Position numbers and translations under genes: made by a program
DNA from: Rhynochetos jubatus
Taxonomy: Eukaryota; Chordata; Aves; Eurypygiformes; Rhynochetidae
DNA: 64,000 nt
NCBI GenBank assembly: GCA_027574665.1
Contig: CM050659.1
Location: 16,283,001-16,347,000, forward strand
Direction: 5' to 3'
Notes under the pieces: generated by a model
What the model saw: the letters and a program-made list of their open reading frames with translations, nothing else
Told to the model about the DNA's origin: nothing
Databases searched by the model: none
Shown here: piece after piece, positions 12,170 to 23,200 of the stretch
Layout: each line of letters begins with the position of its first letter
Numbering within the stretch: position 1 is the stretch's first letter

Positions 12170-13670
12170 GGCCGTGGCCGGAAACCGCGGTTGGCAACTT
12201 CTAGGGTTAGGGTTAGGGTTAGGGTCCGGAGAACCAGAAAGCCCACAGCTCCAGGGATAATTGGGATTGCAAAGGCCTGCCAAGAGGAGCACGACACTGC
12301 ACAGACATGGCTCCTTCCCCTGCTTTCCTAGACAGAACCCAGGGGGGGCCTGGCCGGAAACCGCGGTCGGCAACTTCTAGGGTTAGGGTTAGGGTTAGGG
12401 TCCGGAGAACCAGAAAGCCCACAGCTCCAGGGATAATTGGGATTGCAAAGGCCTGCCAAGAGGAGCACGACACTGCACAGACATGGCTCCTTCCCCAGCT
12501 TTCCTAGCCAGAACCCGGGGGGGGCCGTGGCCAGAAACCGCGGTTGGCAACTTCTAGGGTTAGGGTTAGGGTTAGGGTCCGGAGAACCAGAAAGCCCACA
12601 GCTCCAGGGATAATTGGGATTGCAAAGGCCTGCCAAGAGGAGCACGACACTGCAAAGTCATGGCTCCTTCCCCTGATTTCCTAGCCAGAACCCAGGGGGG
12701 CCGTGGCCGGAAACCGCGGTTGGCAACTTCTAGGGTTAGGGTTAGGGTTAGGGTCCGGAGAACCAGAAAGCCCACAGCTCCAGGGATAATTGGGATTGCA
12801 AAGGCCTGCCAAGAGGAGCACGACACTGCACAGACATGGCTCCTTCCCCTGCTTTCCTAGCCAGAACCCGGGGCGGGCCGTGGCCGGAAACCGCGGTCGG
12901 CAACTTCTAGGGTTAGGGTTAGGGTTAGGGTCCGGAGAACCAGAAAGCCCACAGCTCCAGGGATAATTGGGATTGCAAAGGCCTGCCAAGAGGAGCACGA
13001 CACTGCACAGACATGGCTCCTTCCCCTGCTTTCCTAGCCAGAACCCAGGGGGGGCCGTGGCCGGAAACCGCGGTCGGCAACTTCTAGAGTTAGGGTTAGG
13101 GTTAGGGTCCGGAGAACCAGAAAGCCCACAGCTCCAGGGATAATTGGGATTGCAAAGGCCTGCCAAGAGGAGCACGACACTGCACAGACATGGCTCCTTC
13201 CCCTGCTTTCCTAGCCAGAACCCAGGGGGGGCCGTGTCCGGAAACCGCGGTCGGCAACTTCTAGGGTTAGGGTTAGGGTTAGGGTCCGGAGAACCAGAAA
13301 GCCCACAGCTCCAGGGATAATTGGGATTGCAAAGGCCTGCCAAGAGGAGCACGACACTGCACCGACATGGCTCCTTCCCCAGCTTTCCTAGCCAGAACCC
13401 AGGGGGGGCCGTGGCCGGAAACCGCGGTCGGCAACTTCTAGGGTTAGGGTTAGGGTTAGGGTCCGGAGAACCAGAAAGCCCACAGCTCCAGGGATAATTG
13501 GGATTGCAAAGGCCTGCCAAGAGGAGCACGACACTGCACCGACATGGCTCCTTCCCCTGCTTTCCTAGCCAGAACCCAGGGGGGGCCGTGGCCGGAAACC
13601 GCGGTTGGCAACTTCTAGGGTTAGGGTTAGGGTTAGGGTCCGGAGAACCAGAAAGCCCACAGCTCCAGGG
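12170..13670 (+). repeat. Left copy of block repeated at a 2,664-bp shift
   Basis: The run from about 12,170 to 13,670 repeats at about 14,834-16,334. Shared rare marks include AACGCAGG, the shortened GGGGCCTGGCC tail, GCAAAGTCATGG (12,652 and 15,316), CCCTGATTTCC, the core variant TAGAGTTAGGG, and GTGTCCGG. A shorter part of it, from GCAAAGTCATGG onward, recurs at 20,465. Differences are few, for example TAGACAGAACCC against TAGCCAGAACCC. Breakpoints were judged by eye. Confidence 0.83.
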
Positions 13671-14240
13671 ATAATTGGGATTGCAAAGGCCTGCCAAGAG
13701 GAGCATGACACTGCACCGACATGGATCCTTCCCCTGCTTTCCTAGCCAGAACCCAGGGGGGGCCTTCGCCGGAAACCGCGGTTGGCAACTTCTAGGGTTA
13801 GGGTTAGGGTTAGGGTTAGGGTCCGGAGAACCAGAAAGCCCACAGCTCCAGGGATAATTGGGATTGCAAAGGCCTGCCAAGAGGAGCACGACACTGCACC
13901 GACATGGCTCCTTCCCCTGCTTTCCTAGCCAGAACCCAGGGGGGGCCGTGGCCGGAAACCGCGGTCGGCAACTTCTAGGGTTAGGGTTAGGGTTAGGGTC
14001 CGGAGAACCAGAAAGCCCACAGCTCCAGGGATAATTGGGATTGCAAAGGCCTGCCAAGAGGAGCATGACACTGCACCGACATGGATCCTTCCCCTGCTTT
14101 CCTAGCCAGAACCCAGGGGGGGCCTTCGCCGGAAACCGCGGTTGGCAACTTCTAGGGTTAGGGTTAGGGTTAGGGTTAGGGTCCGGAGAACCAGAAAGCC
14201 CACAGCTCCAGGGATAATTGGGATTGCAAAGGCCTGCCAA
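13520..14240 (+). repeat. 360-bp dimer HOR (177 + 183 bp), about two copies
   Basis: A standard 177-bp unit alternates with the 183-bp GGATCC/TTCGCC unit, repeated at a 360-bp step. The five-tract cores lie at 13,794-13,821 and 14,154-14,181. The same pair occurs alone near 11.0-11.2 kb and inside the pentamers at 18.4, 19.3 and 20.1 kb, so this dimer looks like an ancestral module. Confidence 0.85.
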
Positions 14241-14833
14241 GAGGAGCACGACACTGCAAAGACATGGCTCCTTCCCCTGCTTTCCTAGCCAGAACCCGGG
14301 GGGGGCCGTGGCCGGAAACCGCGGTCGGCAACTTCTAGGGTTAGGGTTAGGGTTAGGGTCCGGAGAACCAGAAAGCCCACAGCTCCAGGGATAATTGGGA
14401 TTGCAAAGGCCTGCCAAGAGGAGCACGACACTGCACCGACATGGCTCCTTCCCCTGCTTTCCTACCAGAACCCAGGGGGGGCCGTGGCCGGAAACCGCGG
14501 TCGGCAACTTCTAGGGTTAGGGTTAGGGTTAGGGTCCGGAGAACCAGAAAGCCCACAGCTCCAGGGATAATTGGGATTGCAAAGGCCTGCCAAGAGGAGC
14601 ACGACACTGCACAGACATGGCTCCTTCCCCTGCTTTCCTAGCCAGAACCTGGGGGGGGCCGTGGCCGGAAACCGCGGTCGGCAAGTTCTAGGGTTAGGGT
14701 TAGGGTTAGGGTCCGGAGAACCAGAAAGCCCACAGCTCCAGGGATAATTGGGATTGCAAAGGCCTGCCAAGAGGAGCACGACACTGCACAGACATGGCTC
14801 CTTCCCCTGCTTTCCTAGCCAGAACGCAGGGGG

Positions 14834-16334
14834 GGCCGTGGCCGGAAACCGCGGTTGGCAACTTCTAGGGTTAGGGTTAGGGTTAGGGTCCGGAGAACCA
14901 GAAAGCCCACAGCTCCAGGGATAATTGGGATTGCAAAGGCCTGCCAAGAGGAGCACGACACTGCACAGACATGGCTCCTTCCCCTGCTTTCCTAGCCAGA
15001 ACCCAGGGGGGGCCTGGCCGGAAACCGCGGTCGGCAACTTCTAGGGTTAGGGTTAGGGTTAGGGTCCGGAGAACCAGAAAGCCCACAGCTCCAGGGATAA
15101 TTGGGATTGCAAAGGCCTGCCAAGAGGAGCACGACACTGCACAGACATGGCTCCTTCCCCAGCTTTCCTAGCCAGAACCCGGGGGGGGCCGTGGCCAGAA
15201 ACCGCGGTTGGCAACTTCTAGGGTTAGGGTTAGGGTTAGGGTCCGGAGAACCAGAAAGCCCACAGCTCCAGGGATAATTGGGATTGCAAAGGCCTGCCAA
15301 GAGGAGCACGACACTGCAAAGTCATGGCTCCTTCCCCTGATTTCCTAGCCAGAACCCAGGGGGGCCGTGGCCGGAAACCGCGGTTGGCAACTTCTAGGGT
15401 TAGGGTTAGGGTTAGGGTCCGGAGAACCAGAAAGCCCACAGCTCCAGGGATAATTGGGATTGCAAAGGCCTGCCAAGAGGAGCACGACACTGCACAGACA
15501 TGGCTCCTTCCCCTGCTTTCCTAGCCAGAACCCGGGGCGGGCCGTGGCCGGAAACCGCGGTCGGCAACTTCTAGGGTTAGGGTTAGGGTTAGGGTCCGGA
15601 GAACCAGAAAGCCCACAGCTCCAGGGATAATTGGGATTGCAAAGGCCTGCCAAGAGGAGCACGACACTGCACCGACATGGCTCCTTCCCCTGCTTTCCTA
15701 GCCAGAACCCAGGGGGGGCCGTGGCCGGAAACCGCGGTCGGCAACTTCTAGAGTTAGGGTTAGGGTTAGGGTCCGGAGAACCAGAAAGCCCACAGCTCCA
15801 GGGATAATTGGGATTGCAAAGGCCTGCCAAGAGGAGCACGACACTGCACAGACATGGCTCCTTCCCCTGCTTTCCTAGCCAGAACCCAGGGGGGGCCGTG
15901 TCCGGAAACCGCGGTCGGCAACTTCTAGGGTTAGGGTTAGGGTTAGGGTCCGGAGAACCAGAAAGCCCACAGCTCCAGGGATAATTGGGATTGCAAAGGC
16001 CTGCCAAGAGGAGCACGACACTGCACCGACATGGCTCCTTCCCCAGCTTTCCTAGCCAGAACCCAGGGGGGGCCGTGGCCGGAAACCGCGGTCGGCAACT
16101 TCTAGGGTTAGGGTTAGGGTTAGGGTCCGGAGAACCAGAAAGCCCACAGCTCCAGGGATAATTGGGATTGCAAAGGCCTGCCAAGAGGAGCATGACACTG
16201 CACCGACATGGCTCCTTCCCCTGCTTTCCTAGCCAGAACCCAGGGGGGGCCGTGGCCGGAAACCGCGGTTGGCAACTTCTAGGGTTAGGGTTAGGGTTAG
16301 GGTCCGGAGAACCAGAAAGCCCACAGCTCCAGGG
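14834..16334 (+). repeat. Right copy of block repeated at a 2,664-bp shift
   Basis: This is the partner of 12,170-13,670, separated by the dimer and four other units. It keeps the same order of rare marks (GCAAAGTCATGG, CCCTGATTTCC, TAGAGTTAGGG, GTGTCCGG). It then leads into units with TTTCATACCAG near 16.4 kb, where the match ends. Confidence 0.83.
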
Positions 16335-16445
16335 ATAATTGGGATTGCAAAGGCCTGCCAAGAGGAGCACGACACTGCACCGACATGGCTCCTTCCCCTG
16401 CTTTCATACCAGAACCCAGGGGGGGCCGTGGCCGGAAACCGCGGT

Positions 16446-18215
16446 TGGCAACTTCTAGGGTTAGGGTTAGGGTTAGGGTCCGGAGAACCAGAAAGCCCAC
16501 AGCTCCAGGGATAATTGGGATTGCAAAGGCCTGCCAAGAGGAGCACGACACTGCACAGACTTGGCTCCTTCCCCTGCTTTCCTAGCCAGAACCCGGGAGG
16601 GACCGTGGCCGGAAACCGCGGTCGGCAACTTCTAGGGTTAGGGTTAGGGTTAGGGTCCGGAGAACCAGAAAGCCCACAGCTCCAGGGATAATTGGGATTG
16701 CAAAGGCCTGCCAAGAGGAGCACGACACTGCACAGACATGGCTACTTCCCCTGCTTTCCTAGCCAGAACCCAGGGGGGAGCGTTCGCCGGAAACCGCGGT
16801 CGGCAACTTCTAGGGTTAGGGTTAGGGTTAGGGTCCGGAGAACCAGAAAGCCCACAGCTCCAGGGATAATTGGGATTGCAAAGGCCTGCCAAGAGGAGCA
16901 CGACACTGCACAGACATGGCTCCTTCCCCTGCTTTCCTAGCCAGAACCCAGGCGGGGCCTTCGCTGGAAACCGCGGTCGGCAACTTCTAGGGTTAGGGTT
17001 AGGGTTAGGGTCCGGAGAACCAGAAAGCCCACAGCTCCAGGGATAATTGGGATTGCAAAGGCCTGCCAAGAGGAGCACGACACTGCACCGACATGGCTCC
17101 TTCCCCTGCTTTCCTAGCCAGAACCCAGGGGGGGCCGTGGCCGGAAACCGCGGTCGGCAACTTCTAGGGTTAGGGTTAGGGTTAGGGTCCGGAGAACCAG
17201 AAAGCCCACAGCTCCAGGGATATTTGGGACTGCAAAGGCCTGCCAAGAGGAGCATGACACTGCACAGACATGGCTCCTTCCCCAGCTTTCCTAGCCAGAA
17301 CCGGGGGGGGCCGTGGCCGGAAACCGCGGTCGGCAACTTCTAGGGTTAGGGTTAGGGTTAGGGTCCGGAGAACCAGAAAGCCCACAGCTCCAGGGATAAT
17401 TGGGATTGCAAAGGCCTGCCAAGAGGAGCACGACACTGCACAGACTTGGCTCCTTCCCCTGCTTTCCTAGCCAGAACCCGGGAGGGACCGTGGCCGGAAA
17501 CCGCGGTCGGCAACTTCTAGGGTTAGGGTTAGGGTTAGGGTCCGGAGAACCAGAAAGCCCACAGCTCCAGGGATAATTGGGATTGCAAAGGCCTGCCAAG
17601 AGGAGCACGACACTGCACAGACATGGCTCCTTCCCCTGCTTTCCTAGCCAGAACCCAGGGGGGAGCGTTCGCCGGAAACCGCGGTCGGCAACTTCTAGGG
17701 TTAGGGTTAGGGTTAGGGTCCGGAGAACCAGAAAGCCCACAGCTCCAGGGATAATTGGGATTGCAAAGGCCTGCCAAGAGGAGCACGACACTGCACAGAC
17801 ATGGCTCCTTCCCCTGCTTTCCTAGCCAGAACCCAGGCGGGGCCTTCGCTGGAAACCGCGGTCGGCAACTTCTAGGGTTAGGGTTAGGGTTAGGGTCCGG
17901 AGAACCAGAAAGCCCACAGCTCCAGGGATAATTGGGATTGCAAAGGCCTGCCAAGAGGAGCACGACACTGCACAGACATGGCTCCTTCCCCTGCTTTCCT
18001 AGCCAGAACCCAGGGGGGGCCGTGGCCGGAAACCGCGGTCGGCAACTTCTAGGGTTAGGGTTAGGGTTAGGGTCCGGAGAACCAGAAAGCCCACAGCTCC
18101 AGGGATATTTGGGACTGCAAAGGCCTGCCAAGAGGAGCATGACACTGCACAGACATGGCTCCTTCCCCAGCTTTCCTAGCCAGAACCGGGGGGGGCCGTG
18201 GCCGGAAACCGCGGT
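16446..18215 (+). repeat. 885-bp pentamer HOR, two tandem copies
   Basis: Copies span about 16,446-17,330 and 17,331-18,215. Marks exactly 885 bp apart include CAGACTTGGC (TTGGC at 16,561 and 17,446), GGGAGGGACCG, GGGGGAGCGTTCGCC, TTCGCTGG and AACCGGGGG (CCGGG at 17,301 and 18,186). The two differences I see are GGCTACTTCC against GGCTCCTTCC and CACCGACATGG against CACAGACATGG. That is about 99.8% identity by eye, so the duplication is recent. Confidence 0.88.
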
Positions 18216-19981
18216 CGGCAACTTCTAGGGTTAGGGTTAGGGTTAGGGTCCGGAGAACCAGAAAGCCCACAGCTCCAGGGATAATTGGGATTGCAAAGGC
18301 CTGCCAAGAGGAGCACGACACTGCACCGACATGGCTCCTTCCCCTGCTTTCCTAGCCAGAACCCAGGGGGGGCCGTGGCCGGAAACCGCGGTCGGCAACT
18401 TCTAGGGTTAGGGTTAGGGTTAGGGTCCGGAGAACCAGAAAGCCCACAGCTCCAGGGATAATTGGGATTGCAAAGGCCTGCCAAGAGGAGCATGACACTG
18501 CACCGACATGGATCCTTCCCCTGCTTTCCTAGCCAGAACCCAGGGGGGGCCTTCGCCGGAAACCGCGGTTGGCAATTTCTAGGGTTAGGGTTAGGGTTAG
18601 GGTTAGGGTCCGGAGAACCAGAAAGCCCACAGCTCCAGGGATAATTGGGATTGCAAAGGCCTGCCAAGAGGAGCACGACACTGCACCGACATGGCTCCTT
18701 CCCCTGCTTTCCTAGCCAGAACCCAGGGGGGGCCGTGGCCGGAAACCGCGGTCAGCAACTTCTAGGGTTAGGGTTAGGGTTAGGGTCCGGAGAACCAGAA
18801 AGCCCACAGCTCCAGGGATATTTGGGACTGCAAAGGCCTGCCAAGAGGAGCATGACACTGCACAGACATGGCTCCTTCCCCAGCTTTCCTAGCCAGAACC
18901 CGGGGGGGGCCGTGGCCGGAAACCGCGGTCGGCAACTTCTAGGGTTAGGGTTAGGGTTAGGGTCCGGAGAACCAGAAAGCCCACAGCTCCAGGGATAATT
19001 GGGATTGCAAAGGCCTGCCAAGAGGAGCACGACACTGCACCGACATGGCTCCTTCCCCTGCTTTCCTAGCCAGAACCCGGGGGGGGCCGTGGCCGGAAAC
19101 CGCGGTCGGCAACTTCTAGGGTTAGGGTTAGGGTTAGGGTCCGGAGAACCAGAAAGCCCACAGCTCCAGGGATAATTGGGATTGCAAAGGCCTGCCAAGA
19201 GGAGCACGACACTGCACCGACATGGCTCCTTCCCCTGCTTTCCTAGCCAGAACCCAGGGGGGGCCGTGGCCGGAAACCGCGGTCGGCAACTTCTAGGGTT
19301 AGGGTTAGGGTTAGGGTCCGGAGAACCAGAAAGCCCACAGCTCCAGGGATAATTGGGATTGCAAAGGCCTGCCAAGAGGAGCATGACACTGCACCGACAT
19401 GGATCCTTCCCCTGCTTTCCTAGCCAGAACCCAGGGGGGGCCTTCGCCGGAAACCGCGGTTGGCAATTTCTAGGGTTAGGGTTAGGGTTAGGGTTAGGGT
19501 CCGGAGAACCAGAAAGCCCACAGCTCCAGGGATAATTGGGATTGCAAAGGCCTGCCAAGAGGAGCACGACACTGCACCGACATGGCTCCTTCCCCTGCTT
19601 TCCTAGCCAGAACCCAGGGGGGGCCGTGGCCGGAAACCGCGGTCAGCAACTTCTAGGGTTAGGGTTAGGGTTAGGGTCCGGAGAACCAGAAAGCCCACAG
19701 CTCCAGGGATATTTGGGACTGCAAAGGCCTGCCAAGAGGAGCATGACACTGCACAGACATGGCTCCTTCCCCAGCTTTCCTAGCCAGAACCCGGGGGGGG
19801 CCGTGGCCGGAAACCGCGGTCGGCAACTTCTAGGGTTAGGGTTAGGGTTAGGGTCCGGAGAACCAGAAAGCCCACAGCTCCAGGGATAATTGGGATTGCA
19901 AAGGCCTGCCAAGAGGAGCACGACACTGCACCGACATGGCTCCTTCCCCTGCTTTCCTAGCCAGAACCCGGGGGGGGCCGT
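18200..19981 (+). repeat. 891-bp pentamer HOR, two tandem copies
   Basis: Copies are about 18,200-19,090 and 19,091-19,981. Each has four 177-bp units and one 183-bp unit. The 28-nt cores are at 18,581-18,608 and 19,472-19,499, preceded by the mark CGGTTGGCAATTTC. The CGGTCAGCAAC tail is also shared. A shortened third copy, one monomer less, follows and carries its expanded core at 20,185-20,212. Confidence 0.86.
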
Positions 19982-20184
19982 GGCCGGAAACCGCGGTCGG
20001 CAACTTCTAGGGTTAGGGTTAGGGTTAGGGTCCGGAGAACCAGAAAGCCCACAGCTCCAGGGATAATTGGGATTGCAAAGGCCTGCCAAGAGGAGCATGA
20101 CACTGCACCGACATGGATCCTTCCCCTGCTTTCCTAGCCAGAACCCAGGGGGGGCCTTCGCCGGAAACCGCGGTTGGCAACTTC

Positions 20185-20212
20185 TAGGGTTAGGGTTAGG
20201 GTTAGGGTTAGG
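20185..20212 (+). repeat. Expanded telomeric core, last 183-bp monomer
   Basis: This is the sixth and rightmost five-tract core found. It again sits in a unit with CATGGATCC, TTCGCC and CGGTTGGC. No 183-bp unit was found to the right of this point. Confidence 0.9.
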
Positions 20213-20279
20213 GTCCGGAGAACCAGAAAGCCCACAGCTCCAGGGATAATTGGGATTGCAAAGGCCTGCCAAGAGGAGC

Positions 20280-23200
20280 ACGACACTGCACAGACATGGC
20301 TCCTTCCCCAGCTTTCCTAGCCAGAACCCGGGGGGGGCCGTGGCCAGAAACCGCGGTTGGCAACTTCTAGGGTTAGGGTTAGGGTTAGGGTCCGGAGAAC
20401 CAGAAAGCCCACAGCTCCAGGGATAATTGGGATTGCAAAGGCCTGCCAAGAGGAGCACGACACTGCAAAGTCATGGCTCCTTCCCCTGATTTCCTAGCCA
20501 GAACCCGGGGGGGCCGTGGCCGGAAACCGCGGTTGGCAACTTCTAGGGTTAGGGTTAGGGTTAGGGTCCGGAGAACCAGAAAGCCCACAGCTCCAGGGAT
20601 AATTGGGATTGCAAAGGCCTGCCAAGAGGAGCACGACACTGCACCGACATGGCTCCTTCCCCTGCTTTCCTAGCCAGAACCTGGGGGGGGCCGTGGCCGG
20701 AAACCGCGGTCGGCAACTTCTAGAGTTAGGGTTAGGGTTAGGGTCCGGAGAACCAGAAAGCCCACAGCTCCAGGGATAATTGGGATTGCAAAGGCCTGCC
20801 AAGAGGAGCACGACACTGCACAGACATGGCTCCTTCCCCAGCTTTCCTAGCCAGAACCCAGGGGGGGCCGTGGCCGGAAACCGCGGTCGGCAACTTCTAG
20901 GGTTAGGGTTAGGGTTAGGGTCCGGAGAACCAGAAAGCCCACAGCTCCAGGGATAATTGGGATTGCAAAGGCCTGCCAAGAGGAGCACGACACTGCACAG
21001 ACATGGCTCCTTCCCCAGCTTTCCTAGCCAGAACCCAGGGGGGGCCGTGGCCGGAAACCGCGGTCGGCAACTTCTAGGGTTAGGGTTAGGGTTAGGGTCC
21101 GGAGAACCAGAAAGCCCACAGCTCCAGGGATAATTGGGATTGCAAAGGCCTGCCAAGAGGAGCATGACACTGCACCGACATGGCTCCTTCCCCTGCTTTC
21201 CTAGCCAGAACCCGGGAGGGGCCGTGGCCGGAAACCGCGGTCGGCAACTTCTAGGGTTAGGGTTAGGGTTAGGGTCCGGAGAACCAGAAAGCCCACAGCT
21301 CCAGGGATAATTGGGATTGCAAAGGCCTGCCAAGAGGAGCACGACACTGCACCGACATGGCTCCTTCCCCTGCTTTCCTAGCCAGAACCCAGGTGGGGCC
21401 GTGGCCGGAAACCGCGGTCGGCAACTTCTAGGGTTAGGGTTAGGGTTAGGGTCCGGAGAACCAGAAAGCCCACAGCTCCAGGGATAATTGGGATTGCAAA
21501 GGCCTGCCAAGAGGAGCACGACACTGCACAGACATGGCTACTTCCCCTGCTTTCCTAGCCAGAACCCAGGGGGGAGCGTTCGCCGGAAACCGCGGTCGGC
21601 AACTTCTAGGGTTAGGGTTAGGGTTAGGGTCCGGAGAACCAGAAAGCCCACAGCTCCAGGGATAATTGGGATTGCAAAGGCCTGCCAAGAGGAGCACGAC
21701 ACTGCACCGACATGGCTCCTTCCCCAGCTTTCCTAGACAGAACGCAGGGGGGGCCGTGGCCGGAAACCGCGGTCAGCAACTTCTAGGGTTAGGGTTAGGG
21801 TTAGGGTCCGGAGAACCAGAAAGCCCACAGCTCCAGGGATAATTGGGATTGCAAAGGCCTGCCAAGAGGAGCACGACACTGCACAGACATGGCTCCTTCC
21901 CCAGCTTTCCTGGCCAGAACCCAGGGGGGGCCGTGGTTGGAAACCGAGGTTGGCAACTTCTAGGGTTAGGGTTAGGGTTAGGGTCCGGAGAACCAGAAAG
22001 CCCACAGCTCCAGGGATAATTGGGATTGCAAAGGCCTGCCAAGAGGAGCACGACACTGCACCGACATGGCTCCTTCCCCAGCTTTCCTAGCCAGAACCCA
22101 GGGGGGGCCGTGGCCGGAAACCGCGGTCGGCAACTTCTAGGGTTAGGGTTAGGGTTAGGGTCCGGAGAACCAGAAAGCCCACAGCTCCAGGGATAATTGG
22201 GATTGCAAAGGCCTGCCAAGAGGAGCATGACACTGCACAGACATGGCTCCTTCCCCTGCTTTCCTAGCCAGAACACAGGGGGGGGCCTTCGCCGGAAACC
22301 GCGGTCGGCAACTTCTAGGGTTAGGGTTAGGGTTAGGGTCCGGAGAACCAGAAAGCCCACAGCTCCAGGGATAATTGGGATTGCAAAGGCCTGCCAAGAG
22401 GAGCACGACACTGCACCGACATGGCTCCTTCCCCAGCTTTCCTAGCCAGAATCCAGGGGGGGCCGTGGCCGGAAACCGCGGTCGGCAACTTTTAGGGTTA
22501 GGGTTAGGGTTAGGGTCCGGAGAACCAGAAAGCCCACAGCTCCAGGGATAATTGGGATTGCAAAGGCCTGCCAAGAGGAGCACGACACTGCACCGACATG
22601 GCTCCTTCCCCAGCTTTCCTAGCCAGAACCCAGGGGGGGCCGTGGCCGGAAACCGCAGTCGGCAACTTCTAGGGTTAGGGTTAGGAGTAGGGTCCAGAGA
22701 ACCAGAAAGCCCACAGCTCCAGGGATAATTGGGATTGCAAAGGCCTGCCAAGAGGAGCACAACACTGCACAGACATGGCTCCTTCCCCTGCTTTCCTAGC
22801 CAGAACCCGGGGGGGGGCCTTCGCCGGAAACTGCGGTCGGCAACTTCTAGGGTTAGGGTTAGGGTTAGGGTCCGGAGAACCAGAAAGCCCACAGCTCCAG
22901 GGATATTTGGGATTGCAAAGGCCTGCCAAGAGGAGCACGACACTGCACCGACATGGCTCCTTCCCCTGCTTTCCTAGCCAGAATCCAGGGGGGGCCGTGG
23001 CCGGAAACCGCGGTCGGCAACTTTTAGGGTTAGGGTTAGGGTTAGGGTCAGGAGAACCAGAAAGCCCACAGCTCCAGGGATAATTGGGATTGCAAAGGCC
23101 TGCCAAGAGGAGCACGACACTGCACAGACATGGCTCCTTCCCCTGCTTTCCTAGCCAGAACCCGGGGGGGGCCGTGGCCGGAAACCGCGGTCGGCAACTT

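Larger units (their letters stand above)
5460..12170 (+). repeat. Domain 2: ATATTTGGGAC and TTCGCC subfamilies
   Basis: Units with the linked set ATATTTGGGAC, AAAGACC and CATGAC appear near 5,532, 6,240, 7,828, 9,064, 9,594, 11,371 and 11,725; a partial set with AAAGGCC is near 10,664. TTCGCC tails appear near 5,622, 5,801, 8,979, 9,689, 10,398, 11,104, 11,466 and 11,641. Both are rare or absent in the preceding domain. In the ATATTT units the in-frame plus-strand TAA of the common monomer is lost, which explains the longer plus-strand frames of about 117 codons here. Confidence 0.75.
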
